Part shown: in pieces, positions 45,181-55,699 of the stretch
Layout: each line of letters starts with the position of its first letter
How positions within the stretch are numbered: the stretch's first letter is position 1
Assembly: GCA_030280995.1 (NCBI GenBank)
Contig: JASXTE010000009.1
Span: 697,001 to 761,000, forward strand
Reading direction: 5' to 3'
Source: Hemileia vastatrix
Taxonomy: Eukaryota; Basidiomycota; Pucciniomycetes; Pucciniales; Zaghouaniaceae
DNA length: 64,000 nucleotides
Made by a program: the position numbers and the translations under genes
The notes under the pieces: generated by a model
What the model was told of the DNA's origin: nothing
Seen by the model: only the letters and a program-made list of their open reading frames with translations
Databases searched by the model: none

Positions 45181-45789
45181 TATGAAAAAAATAAAGTTAC
45201 TAAAAAAAGAGAATAATACACACAACTTGATCATTTGAAGAGTAGGAAAAAATAAATTAAAAGGGTTTTGTTGAGAAAATTTGTAGTATATTTGGAATTC
45301 TGATGGAGTGTATCCCAGTGGGAAGTAAGATTGATAGTGGATAAAAATGAAATGAATTTTGAAATAATTTAAGAACCAAATGCAAATCTCCCAATGCACT
45401 AGTGTTATTAAAAATATTTTAGCCTGTATGCTAGTGTTTTTAGAAATAGAACCTTTAGATATAGTGGGAGGTGTTTCAACTTTTTCATCTTCATAAAACT
45501 CTAACCATTGATCTTTGAGGTTAGAAAGTAGGTTATGAATTATAGTGCAAAGCAGAATCCAGTTGATCAGTGCCTCCATTTTGGATTTATTTCTTAGAGT
45601 ACTTCATAATTCCCTTAAACTGGAAAAACAACCTTTCAAGATTCCAATAGAATTTTTAATATGGACTCTTGACTTTGTATAATGATTGTTGAAGTTGGAA
45701 TTTTGACTGTCTTCAGATGCTTCTCCCTGAAAAGCAGCAAATTACATACTTTCAATTCAAATAGGCAGAATCTTCCAGAAGATACTGAT
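45181..45789 (-). pseudogene. Decayed Harbinger transposase, C-terminal part
   Basis: Against Harb1's transposase, minus-strand frames give SQYLLEDSAYL (third-D region), then SRVHIKNSIGILKGCFSSL (normally SRVRIEHAIGILKGRFSSL, so the catalytic Glu is Asn here), then NWILLCTIIHNLLSNLKDQW. Frame changes and stops separate the blocks. LTR-B interrupts the gene at 45790; its N-terminal remainder may lie after 53165. Confidence 0.7.
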
Positions 45790-46275
45790 TGTCAGCCAGG
45801 CTATACCAGGAGCCCAGTAAATTTTATGTTAATTTACTGTAACTAAAAGAGGGCATAAAAATTTGCTTATTATGTATATAAATTAATCTTATATTGCATA
45901 ATGAAATGATATAATTATTTTATTAGGGGGTATCAATGTTGACCAATCCGCAATTAAATTAATTGCGGAAAATAATCTGCATACCCCAATTATCTTCCGC
46001 AATTATTTTTGCTAATAATTGGGTTATTAGACACTTTACGTGTCAATGTTCACCTCTTATCCGACATTTATTTACTCAATTTTCCATAACCACATCTTGG
46101 ACAACTTTCTGCATATCCCAGCCTTCTACCTTGCTGCGCACTTCCATTCTCATCCCATCCTGTTCATTCTATCCGCTCAGAATTTCTCCCCATTTCATCT
46201 ATTTGATTCTTCTCCTTTTCATCTCGCTATCTCATCTGCTTGTTTCTGCTCCTTTTCATCTTCATTTATAATAAC

Positions 46276-47673
46276 ATGCCTCGTCATCCTAGATCTTCTC
46301 AAAGGCAGCTATCACCCAGTTGTTCTTCAATTCCCACTACTTCCTCTTTTCCCCGCTCAGCCAAGAAATCAAAGACTGTTCAATTAAAAAAAGATGATCA
46401 TCTCATTCTTATCAACTGGCTGAAAACCAAATCTAACTATGATTCTTGTTTTGGTACTGAGTATGCCACTAAAGTAGGACAGCCCCCCACATCAAAAGTT
46501 AATGGCTATCTTCTAATGGCAAATGAATTACGCAATAAGACCAAGGGAAGGATTGATCTTTTGCCTAAACAGATGTCTGAACGCTTCAAGCATTATCGAG
46601 CAAAATACAAGAAGGCAAAGGCTCTTTCATCTTCCACTGGTTTTGGGGTTACTGACATTGATATAACTAAGGGTATAAAATCCATAGACAATAAACTTGA
46701 TTCTTTATGTCCTTACTTTAAAGAGATGGATGCAATTTTTGGAGAGCGAGCCGATGTTAATCCTGTAAACATGTTGGATGGAGAAGATCCTATCTCCGAA
46801 CATGATGTCGAAGCAAATCTTTTCCCATCCTCTTCCTCCACTCAAGCCTCCCCTCTTCTAAATTCTACGAATCTAGATAGCTTTGCTATTGATCCTATTG
46901 GCGATTTAACCCAACCCAATCTAACTCAGGTCTGTTTCTTTTATCTTATCAATTCTATTTTTTTATTTACTTATATTTTTCTTATTTCTTAAAAGGCTGA
47001 TGAACAAACCCAGGATCCTCAATCAACTGAGTCTGAAGCTAGTGACAATGATGAGGAGGAAAATGCTACGTTGAACAAAAAGAGAAGGGCTTCAACTAGT
47101 CTAAATTTCCTCTCCCAAAGAAGACGAAAAAGTGATACTTCATCACAAACACCTTTTTCTTCGATGGAACAGTTTTTAGAGAAACGTGATGCTGGTAAGT
47201 GATATCATACCTCTTATTACTTTACTCTGCTTTTCTTCTACTTTATGTTAATTTTTATTCTCACTCTAGAACAAGTGGAAATTTCTAAAGAGACACTGAG
47301 CTTTGAAAAGAAGAAATACAAGCTCTCTTTAAGGAGGGATGACAGAGTACAAGATTTGGAAGAGAGGAAGTATGAGCTCTCCTTACGGAAGGATGATCGG
47401 ATCCAAGATTTGGAGGAGAAGAAGTTTGAGCTCTCTTTACAGAAGGATGGTAGGGCACAAGATTTGGAGGAGAAGAAGTTTGAGTTAACTCTTAGTATTG
47501 AAAAATCCAAAAATAAGGAAAAAACACTCGAGCATCAAAACTTAATGGAACAGATGAAGTATAAGCATGATCTCCAAGAAAGTTCTAAAAAGAAAGATTT
47601 CTTGATCGAATGTATTAAAGCAAACAAATCTGTTGAAGAAATAGAACGTTTAATGAAATTTTTTGTTGACTAG
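46276..47673 (+). CDS. SANT/Myb-like Harbinger partner protein (three exons)
   Basis: Three exons with in-phase canonical introns: 46276-46929, 46996-47194 and 47270-47673, giving about 418 residues. The N-terminal half has a trihelix/SANT-like DNA-binding region (KKDDHLILINWLKTKSNYDS through LLPKQMSERFKHYRAKYKK). A Ser-rich acidic middle follows, then a basic stretch (KKRRAS, RRRKSD), a possible nuclear signal. Exon 3 is a coiled coil with three copies of an 18-residue unit (RKYELSLRKDDRIQDLEE type) and a charged C-terminus. In PIF/Harbinger elements such proteins bind the TIR region and recruit or import the transposase. The start matches the broken copies in Harb2 and Harb3. It faces the transposase gene. 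Confidence 0.85.
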
Positions 47674-47805
47674 TTTCTTTTATTTCTTTCACACTTCATG
47701 TGTTCATATTTATTTGTACATAAATTTTACAATTATTTTCTGTATTTCTTGAAATATCGTATTTTAATGTTAAATATTCTTTTTTTAAATAAAATTTTCA
47801 AGTCT

Positions 47806-48060
47806 CCTTTGAAAATTTGACAATCCCCCACCCCTGGATTTTTTTGAAGTAAGGGGTGGGTATCACAAAAATTCTTTCATGTCATGAATCTTGAAAGTTT
47901 TATATGAAAATTTGGCTTTACTACCCCCTGCATTTTACCGGTATCCTAAAAATTCTTACATGTCAAGAATTTCACAAGTCTTATAAAAAATTTTGGCACA
48001 GCCCCCCATGGATTTTATTGAAGTAAGGGACGGGTATCACAAAAATATTTACAAGTCAAA
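47806..48060. repeat. Tandem ~100-bp repeats downstream of the SANT gene (Harb1)
   Basis: Shorter version of the block in Harb2 and Harb3, with GGGGTGGGTATCAC and CCCCCTGCATTTTA motifs. Homology to the other elements ends at about 48070, where a CACCAC-type end begins. Confidence 0.7.
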
Positions 48061-48074
48061 TAAATTCTATATCT

Positions 48075-48120
48075 CACCACGCAATATGGGGGGCGGACTT
48101 GCTAGCAAGTCTGCAACCTT
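48075..48120 (+). mobile_element. One end of a CACCAC-type element
   Basis: CACCACGCAATATGGGGGGC followed by GGACTTGCTAGCAAGTC matches the TIR of the 261-bp MITE and of the 10.5-kb element. I could not find the partner end before 50380, so the element is truncated or its right end is lost. Confidence 0.6.
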
Positions 48121-49330
48121 GAACCCTAATTCATATCTTTTTGTGCCCACATTGAATTAGTGATGAAACCACCAAGAAAAAATATTGACATTCTGGTGAA
48201 CTCAATATGAATATAACTTGAACATTTAATGAAGCATAGGAAATAATACTTTGAACAAATCTTGAGATATAAAGAATGAGATTTTTTTATAGAAATTTTA
48301 ATACAGTACAGATCACACTCAAATTAATCTGAAAAATACATATTTAAAACTATTTAAGCAGTTTCTTTGCAATTTTTAAAAAAAAGATGAGCAATGTATA
48401 GATCCGGCAAGATACCATGTGACATTATTATATAAGTTTCTTTGGCCAGAAATACATGGAGAAACTACAATTTGAAATATGTCAATTTGTTCATGAAAGG
48501 TTATTTTGTGCATTTATATTATTAATTGTATTATTTTCAAGAATTGAAAAAATTATATACTTATTTTATGACTAGATAATATTGAATATTATAAATCATT
48601 AAAATATCTAAAGAAGGTGCAAAAATCTTAAAAATGTTTATTTCCCCTCTTCTTCAAAATTTTCAAAATATTAAAATGTAGATTTTTATTATATTTAAGT
48701 AAATGAAGAGAATAAAAGTATAGGAGTTGTGGATTTTTAGGATTCAAGGAATTTCTGTGCCCACTCTTTGTAACATATTTTATATATTTTATATTTTTTG
48801 TATATTTGTATTACTATCTTCTTTTATTGTCTTTTTTTACTCCCTCTCAAGAATACCCACTCTTTTCCCTTTGAAATATTTCTTTATCCTCACCTCATCC
48901 TTCTCCCCAACCTTTTCACTCCCTTTGTCATCATTTTCAACCCCTATCCACATTTTCCTCTCCCTCTCCACACCTCTCTACCCCTCTCCTCTCCTCTCCT
49001 TCCAGTTCGCTTACCTCCCCATTTCTCCCTAACACTTTATTTTTATATACAGAAATAGCGACTGGGTTGAAAGGGAGGAAATTGGGGTTCAAGAATTGTG
49101 GAGGCGAGGTAAAGGGGAGGAATGGGGCTACAAGGGTTGGAAAGGCTGGAGAGAGGGGTGAGGAAGGATATATGGGGTAGCAAAAAGGTTGGGAAAGAGT
49201 TGGAAGGGAAGATTAAGGGTTCCGAGGCATTTTAAATGAAGAAAAGGGTCTGGGAGAGGTTGAGAGGGGTGAAATGGGGATCAAAAGAGGATGGCATACA
49301 ATGGGGCTGGGAGGATAGCGAAAGGCATGG
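48121..49330. other. Harb1 interior without genes
   Basis: AT-rich to 48780, then CT-rich on the plus strand to about 49030 and G-rich beyond. Short frames in the CT-rich part are compositional. Nothing here matches Harb2 or Harb3. Confidence 0.45.
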
Positions 49331-49335
49331 GGAGA

Positions 49336-49616
49336 GAAGACAAGCATGTGTTGATAGAATTGAAAGGGATGGAGATTGGTGCAAACAGAGTGTGAAAATA
49401 GGAGGATGAACTCTGTTCTTTGGGCGAAGAACAGAGTTCACATCCATAAAATATTAGCTGAAACATAGTTTTCAATTCTGTAAAAACAGTTGAGAAGACA
49501 AGCATGTGTTGATAGAATTGAAAGGGATGGAGATTGGTGCAAACAGAGTGTGAAAATAGGAGGATGAACTCTGTTCTTCGGGCGAAGAACAGAGTTCACT
49601 TCCATAAAATATTAGC
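49336..49616. repeat. Direct duplication carrying a hairpin
   Basis: A segment of about 120 bp (49336-49453) is repeated almost identically at 49494-49616. Each copy holds an inverted repeat, GAACTCTGTTCTT facing AAGAACAGAGTTC, around a 4-6-nt loop (first copy 49408-49439). Confidence 0.85.
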
Positions 49617-49870
49617 TTGTGGGTAAAGAGAGGTGAAGGGGGGGGGTTTGAGGCGCCAAAAGAGAGGTGAAGGGGGGGGTTTGAGGGACATAAAGAGAGG
49701 GGAAGGGGGGAGTATTGAAGCACCTAAAAAGAGGGGAAAGGGGGTGATGAGGGACCTAAAGAGGGGGGAAAGGGGGGATTTGAGGCAGCTAAAAAGGGGG
49801 TAAAAAGGGGGTCAGAGACAGGTAAAGAGAGGGAAAAAGGGGGGCCTTGAGGATCATAAAGAGAGGTGAA
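49617..49870 (+). repeat. G-run-rich tandem tract
   Basis: Diverged units of about 40-45 bp carry GAGAGGTGAAGGGGGGGG and runs of 5-9 G. Many clustered G-runs could form G-quadruplexes on the plus strand. A lesser tract lies at the equivalent place in the decayed element (44441-44470). Confidence 0.75.
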
Positions 49871-49997
49871 GGAGAGAAAAAAAAACAAAAAAATAAAAAG
49901 ATAAAAAAGAGAAAAAAGCAAAACAAAAATTAGTTTACCCTAGAACAAAAATAATAGAAGCACTTACAAAAAAAACAAAAAAACCAAAAAAAAAGCA

Positions 49998-50028
<31 letters not shown>

Positions 50029-50379
50029 AAAATCATGATTAGCAAATAAAAAACCATGAAAAAAGAAAAAAAATGACCTACCTGGTGAGTTGAGTTGAGA
50101 AAATAAATGCAACCAAAATATTTGAGGGATGTTTGAGGAGAATAGGAAAAGGATATGAGTGATGAATGAAAAAAAAAATCACTGACAAAATATGTGATAT
50201 AAGAAAATATGCGATTTCATGTTGAGGAAGTGAAAGAAAACCAATGAGCAATCCAAAAAAAAGATATTCACCGTAAATTCAAAAAAAAAATGAATATGCA
50301 ACAAACCAAAATACAAAACCAAGTGATTAAAGTACACAAAGAGGACATTTGGAAAGTATGAAAACATAAAAATTAAAAA

Positions 50380-51690
50380 TTAAAAGGGTGAAGAGAAATG
50401 TTGAAGAGTAATTGGCATTATAATGGGGCGTATGGCAGTTGATTGAATGATTTGTGAATCAAGGGAGGGGAGTGCCAGTGGTGGTTCAGGATCCTCTTCT
50501 TCATAAAGATCATTCCACTCATCCTTTAAATCAGCTAGAATATTGTGGAGTATTACGCAAGTCAAGATCCAATGATTTGCAGTTTTGATCTCCAATTTTT
50601 TTTGAAATTGGATTCTGAGCTCCCGAAGACTAGAAAATCGTCCCTTTAAAATACCTATAGCATGTTCAATTCGTACTCTTGATTGTGCAAGGTGATAATT
50701 AAATTTAGTTTTGGGGTCATTTTCTGAAGTTTCACCACGGAAAGCAGGTATAATGTACTTTCCACTTGCATATGCTGAGTCTGCAAGGAGGTACTGAGAT
50801 TCGTCAAAGTATGATTCAGGGGATTGAGAAATCCTCATTCTTTGGAAGACGGAAGAGTCATGACATGATCCAGGGCAGCCACTGTGAAAAGCAATAAATT
50901 TTTTATTGACATCGCATACAAGTTGAATGGCAATAGAGTATCTAGAAAGAAGATAAAAAGTTAGATTGTGAAAGATGAGAACTTGGAGAAGATTTTGAAG
51001 AAACCTTTTTTTGCGATCAAAATAATGGTTGCCATCATGAGCAGGCTTTTGACTCAAAGGGATGGTTGTGCCATCAACAAAACCTATACAGCCAGGGAAA
51101 CCTTCAGCTTGCATTACTTGAGAGGATTCAAGTCGCTGTTCTGGAGTTGGCCAAGCAAGAGTTTGAGACTTGAGGGAAAGGATAGCAATCATACAGCGCT
51201 TGGTGTATAATATCACAGTACCATATCCTATGTTAAAGAGATTATCCAAACGTCTTACGGCAGCACCATTTCCATTTGAGCCAAAGCGACATAGAGCAAC
51301 AGCAAGTTGGATGGCAGGATTACGCTGTTTGTTATGAGAATTGTTATGGAAGATAGGATGATCGGAGATGAGTTGATAAAGTTTGAAGAAAGAATCAGGA
51401 GAAGTTCTAAAAAGTTGTGTGAAGTTTAAATAAGGAATGTTGAGAATGGAGGCCAGATCATATCGGGGATCATGATAAAGATTTGGCCCCCTGGTGATGA
51501 TGTAACGCTTTTTGGAAAGAAAACACATATAAGCTAAAGCATCTTCCAAATCAGAGTCAGATTTATAGTAAAGAACTAAAAGAAAAGTGATAGCATTCAT
51601 TGTTGAGTGAAGTAGCTTCCTAGTAGAGAGGTGTTTCATTGTTGCCGGTGGAAGGGTTAAGTGATGAGGGAAGTGGGAATTCACCGCCAA
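50380..51690 (-). CDS. PIF/Harbinger DDE transposase
   Basis: Exons 51690-51005 and 50941-50380 flank a 63-bp intron (GTTTCT...CTAG). It is a multiple of three, so the frame stays open even if unspliced; removing it restores the family-like join DRKKR-YSIAIQLVCD and gives about 415 residues. Catalytic triad, spliced numbering: D206 in GFVDGTTI, D283 in LLADSAYAS, E321 in SRVRIEHAIGILKG. The GCPGSCHDSSVF block is also typical (HARBI1-like, DDE_Tnp_4). The N-terminus has a helical region (PDSFFKLYQLISDHP) as expected. Start could be the first Met or the later MKHLST or MNAITF; in Harb3 homology stops just before MKHLST. The enzyme would cut the element at its TIRs and insert at TA-rich sites, acting with the SANT protein. 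Confidence 0.88.
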   Translation of the reverse strand: MAVNSHFPHHLTLPPATMKHLSTRKLLHSTMNAITFLLVLYYKSDSDLEDALAYMCFLSKKRYIITRGPNLYHDPRYDLASILNIPYLNFTQLFRTSPDSFFKLYQLISDHPIFHNNSHNKQRNPAIQLAVALCRFGSNGNGAAVRRLDNLFNIGYGTVILYTKRCMIAILSLKSQTLAWPTPEQRLESSQVMQAEGFPGCIGFVDGTTIPLSQKPAHDGNHYFDRKKRFLQNLLQVLIFHNLTFYLLSRYSIAIQLVCDVNKKFIAFHSGCPGSCHDSSVFQRMRISQSPESYFDESQYLLADSAYASGKYIIPAFRGETSENDPKTKFNYHLAQSRVRIEHAIGILKGRFSSLRELRIQFQKKLEIKTANHWILTCVILHNILADLKDEWNDLYEEEDPEPPLALPSLDSQIIQSTAIRPIIMPITLQHFSSPF

Positions 51691-52778
51691 ATGTGCAGTT
51701 GGGGTGTGTAGATAGAAAAAAAACTTAAGTGTTCGCCACCAAAATTAAGTAGCATAGAGTGAGGAAATACTTAAGGATGGCATCAGCAATTATAAGTCAT
51801 GTGACTTTCTTAAAAATCCATCATGGATGAGATGAGTTTGGGATCAGGAATTAGGAATGGAAATTGGGGTATAAGAGGCGGGATAATGCATTATGGTGGA
51901 TTTCTTATCCACTAGCCCTGGGGCTAGTGGATAAGAATCTTCCGCAATTAATAATGTCTGATCCCGGGAAAAAAAATTCCTGATCCCTAATTGCAGATCC
52001 CTGAACATTGATACCCCCTATTAAATATATATAAATATTATATTAATTTTATTATTATATAAATTATTTATACATTTAAATCAAGCATGATATATATTCT
52101 ATAAATTATGGTGCATTTTTTATGTATTTAATATATAAAAATTTATAATTAATTAATTATAAACATATATTATAACTATAAGGGTAAAAATTGACTTATA
52201 ATGTAATTAAATTAATTAATTAAATTTATATATTAAATTAAACTTTTCATACATTTTTAAACAATAATATTGGGCGCTTTTTTGACCCTTAATTGTGTCA
52301 GTATAATTATTAAATAAATTATAACACTTATTTAATAATATGGTATTAAAATTCTCACTTTAAATTAGAAATATCATTAAATTAATTATATTTTTCATTT
52401 AAACTAATTATTAAATTAATTACATAGTTAAAACAATTAATTAAAATTGCTTTATACTGGATTGAATTGATTACATGGATTTTTGCATGAAAATAATTCT
52501 AATTGTTTTAATTAAACCCTTTACATCCTACTGTAATGTCTGTTTTGGATTCCTTTTCTCACAGTTCTTATGTTTCAAGCTTACTTAGTTACTACTATTT
52601 TAATTAACTGGTTTGGGAATTTATGGTGGTAAAATTAGTTACTTATTCTTGGGTTTAGTTAATTGTTTCATGTTTTTCTCTTAATATCTATTTTTCATTT
52701 CTATTCTTTTATATTCATGTTTTAGCTTATTACTATTTTGTATATACTGATTTGTGGCGCTTCAGAGGTCCCCTGGTC

Positions 52779-52786
52779 TATAAAAG
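52779..52786 (+). promoter_or_regulatory. TATA box of LTR-B
   Basis: TATAAAAG within CCTGGTCTATAAAAGGGCC, about 990 bp into the LTR. The same box occurs at 62120 and, inverted, in related LTRs near 54775 and 63220. It is the likely start-site determinant of the retrotransposon RNA. Confidence 0.7.
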
Positions 52787-53165
52787 GGCCTTGGGTAATC
52801 ACCTTTAGCCCATCACTAATTATACACACATCATTTAAACATATTTTTTAATATATTACATTTATTATTATTTTTATTAGTACTATAAATTCTAATCAAA
52901 ATTCTATATAAATAACTAAGGTTGCAATAGTTCTAATAATAATGAATAGTGTCTTCCGCGCATTGAAAATAATTAATTATTAAATAATTTTATTAAAATT
53001 TATTAAAAACCTCACTGTTGTACAAAGTCCCTACAATCTATGTGTTGCCTCTCCTTTAAAATAATTATACTATTTTATTATTTTATTTAATTCCCCTTTT
53101 ATATTACCTTTTCCCTCCTCTCCGTTTCCTCTTTTTTTCCCCTTCTTCTAGACAACCGGCTGATA

Positions 53166-53849
53166 ACTGAGAGCCTTTCCAAACGACGACAACAACTACG
53201 ATACTTGCGACAAACGACATAGCACACAGACAACCCAACCAAAAAGTAAACTTTTTCCGCGACCGTGCTTTGAACTTGGGTTTGATCATTTAGGTTTATA
53301 TTAAATTAATTCATATATTATTTTGAAGTGATTTTTGATCACTATAGTAAGTTAAACTTTGCACCTCTCACTCATATTATTATATTTTTACTGCAATAAC
53401 AGTTTTTGTGGCTTAATTGCTGATTCACTGAGTGTAAGTGTTCATTATTTTTTTTAATTTTTTTTCCTAGTTGACCATAATAGAGTAAAACTCTTAGTCC
53501 TGGAAGACAATTAAATTTTAATAAATTATTAATTTAATTTAATTATTATTTTTTATTTATTGGCTGACCATAATAGTACTCAGTACTTAGTCCCAATATT
53601 GCCAATATATTAATTTTGGTATTAATCATTTTGGTTGACTTATAAATCTTTGTTGGTTGGTCCTATTTTAATTTCTTAACAAAAATAATTTTAATTACAT
53701 TTATTTGTGTTACATTTCTTTTTGGTTAATTAATTGATTTTTGATAAAAATTTAATTTTTTTTTGTTAAAAATTCAATAAATTATAATTTAATTGGAAAT
53801 TAATAATCTGAATCATTAATATAATTTTGATTCTTTTTTCACAGTTTAA
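53166..53849 (+). other. Leader region after LTR-B
   Basis: No TGG-type primer-binding site directly follows the LTR. Two diverged direct copies of a GACCATAATAG...CTTAGTCC block lie at 53474 and 53566. A donor-like AGTAAGTT (53346) and an acceptor TTTTTTCACAG (53843) just before the next ATG could bound a leader intron. On the minus strand, GSQ joined across LTR-B to YLLEDSAYL would fit continuation of the decayed transposase. Confidence 0.4.
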
Positions 53850-54407
53850 ATGTCCAGTAGTTTGGCTAACAGCATGGATAACTTACAAGTGGATGAGATT
53901 GAAGTGGATGGTGACACTGAATCTGTAGGTTCTTCTAAATTAACTTACAAAAATTATTCAGCTGACAAAAAAACCTCCAAGAAGTGGAAATGGCAGGAGA
54001 AGTTGAAAACCCCCCTCACCAAACACCTCTGAAAGACGTAAAACCTTTAATAAATCAGGAAAATCAACTCAAAGGTATAAAAATGAAAAAGATACCACTG
54101 ACTCAACAAGTAAAAAACCAGTCCAGTCACATCAAAGAGCTGAGAGCAGAAAGTATGAAGTACAAGGCAAGAGTAGACACACTCCGGCAGCAGATGCAGG
54201 AATTATTAAATCCCAAAAAGCTCAAACTCTTTTCCCAGCCTCCCAGCCTCAGCCTCAAACTCAGCCCAATCAAGTACCCAGCTCCTTCATGCAAAATCAA
54301 AGCACTCTGCAGGTGGAGCAGTGGAAATGGGATTACCTGATGAGCCATTACCCATAGAATGTTCAGCCACCAACAGCTCAACACCCTGGCCCATCCAGGA
54401 CACCAAC
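53850..54407 (+). pseudogene. Gag-like N-terminal frames, interrupted by a solo LTR
   Basis: ATG at 53850 (MSSSLANSMDNLQVDEIEVD) opens a short acidic and Lys-rich frame to 54032; a second frame with Gln/Pro-rich sequence (QPQPQTQPNQVPSS) then runs in another phase towards the LTR-C junction. It is placed where the chromovirus gag would begin, but I see no diagnostic motif. Confidence 0.4.
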
Positions 54408-55618
54408 TGTCGGCCAGTCATCTAGAAGAAGGTGGAAAAGGTAATTGGAAAAAAGGTAAAAGGGGAAGTAAAAAGGAAATGAAATAAAGAATTATATAAT
54501 TTTAATAAAAAAAATTTAAAGACTTTTAATAAAAATGGATGGGGATCAATGTGGTTAATAAAGTAAGTACTGTTTTATTTTCTCTGTTCAATTATCAACT
54601 ATTAATACTAAAATATTCTTATCACAACCTTTAATATTTTATTTTATTACATAAATAGGTGGAAGCGCAGTTTAAATACGTGTAAGTAAAATAAATTTTA
54701 TAATGTAATTAAAAATATGTTTGAGTAGTAAGTGATAATCATAAATGAAATAACACAAGGCCTTTTATAGGCAAAGGGACCAATGAGGTGCTACCACTGA
54801 GTATATACAAAGTATTAATAGGATGAAACAAAAAGATAAAAGAAAATAATTGAAACATAACAATGGAGAGAAAAAGATGAAACAAGTAATTAAAATCCCA
54901 ATTAAGAAAACAATTTTCACGCCACCATTTCCCAAATCATTTAAGTAATATAGTGAGTAATTAAACAACTCTGAGACATGAGAACCATGTTAAAAAGTAA
55001 TCAAATTAAGTATAACAATATTTTTTATAGATTTTTTAAGTGAAGCAAATGGAATGTTTTGACGCAACAAAATATTGTAATCAATTTTAGTGTTAGTCTG
55101 TAGAAAATTAATAAATTGTTTTGACTATGTAATAACTAGTTGAAACAAGTAATTAATTTTTCTACTGAACCAAATTTATAATTTTAAAATTTATTATAAT
55201 AATTATTATAATGCATTTAATATTCATCACAAATAAGGGTCAAAAACAACGTCAATGATTATGGATAATTTTGGGTATGAAAAGGGTTTAATTATATATT
55301 TATATTTAAAAATTAATGTAATTACAATATAAGATAATTTAATAAGATATAATTATATTATCAACATGTAATTAATTATTCATTAAATAAATATAACACC
55401 TCTTTGCATGGAATATAATAATTATTTTAATGTATACTTAATTTATATGATAATAAAATTAGTAAAAAATTTATTTTAATTATAAAATAATATTTTAATA
55501 TAATCTATTATGTAATGTAAATTTAATATATATACATAAGCTGCAATCATTATGTCATTTATTAACTCCAATAAAATTGTATGTTTATTACTTGGCTCCT
55601 GGGACAGCCTGGCTGACA
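54408..55618 (-). mobile_element. Solo LTR 'LTR-C', inverted
   Basis: Minus-strand sequence begins TGTCAGCCAGGCTGTCC at 55618 and ends CTGGCCGACA at 54408, 1211 bp, with terminal TGTCRGCC inverted repeats. Flanks CCAAC (54403-54407) and CCAAG (55619-55623) are a near-perfect 5-bp duplication. It carries the inverted TATA-region block (AAGGCCTTTTATAGG at about 54760). It splits the gag region of the chromovirus. Confidence 0.8.
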
Positions 55619-55699
55619 CCAAGCTACCATCCATCTCCGCAGCCCCATCCTTATCAGGGAGGCAAAAGAAAGAAGGCACATGGGAAGTTTCCTCCCTTG

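Larger units (their letters stand above)
45926..52018. mobile_element. Complete PIF/Harbinger-type element Harb1
   Basis: TIRs GGGGGTATCAATGTT and AACATTGATACCCCC; TATTA on both sides (45921-45925 and 52019-52023). The homologous site at 61350-61370 is unoccupied, which confirms the boundaries. The element contains convergent genes: a SANT/Myb-like protein on the plus strand and a DDE transposase on the minus strand, the two-gene layout of PIF/Harbinger transposons. Family TSDs are usually 3 bp (TWA), so TATTA may be a TTA duplication beside a fixed TA, or a true 5-bp one. It is the only copy here with both genes open. Confidence 0.9.
45790..53165 (+). mobile_element. LTR-B, split by Harb1
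   Basis: Starts TGTCAGCCAGGC at 45790, ends CCGGCTGATA at 53165; pieces 45790-45925 and 52024-53165 total about 1.28 kb. Up to the TATA region it is about 97% identical by eye to the 3' LTR at 61228-62494, then only about 75%. It could be the 5' LTR of the chromovirus that follows, since a leader and gag-like frame come next. Alternatively it is a solo LTR: ACTGA occurs at 45784-45788 and 53166-53170, and the transposase relic may continue beyond it. Confidence 0.75.
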
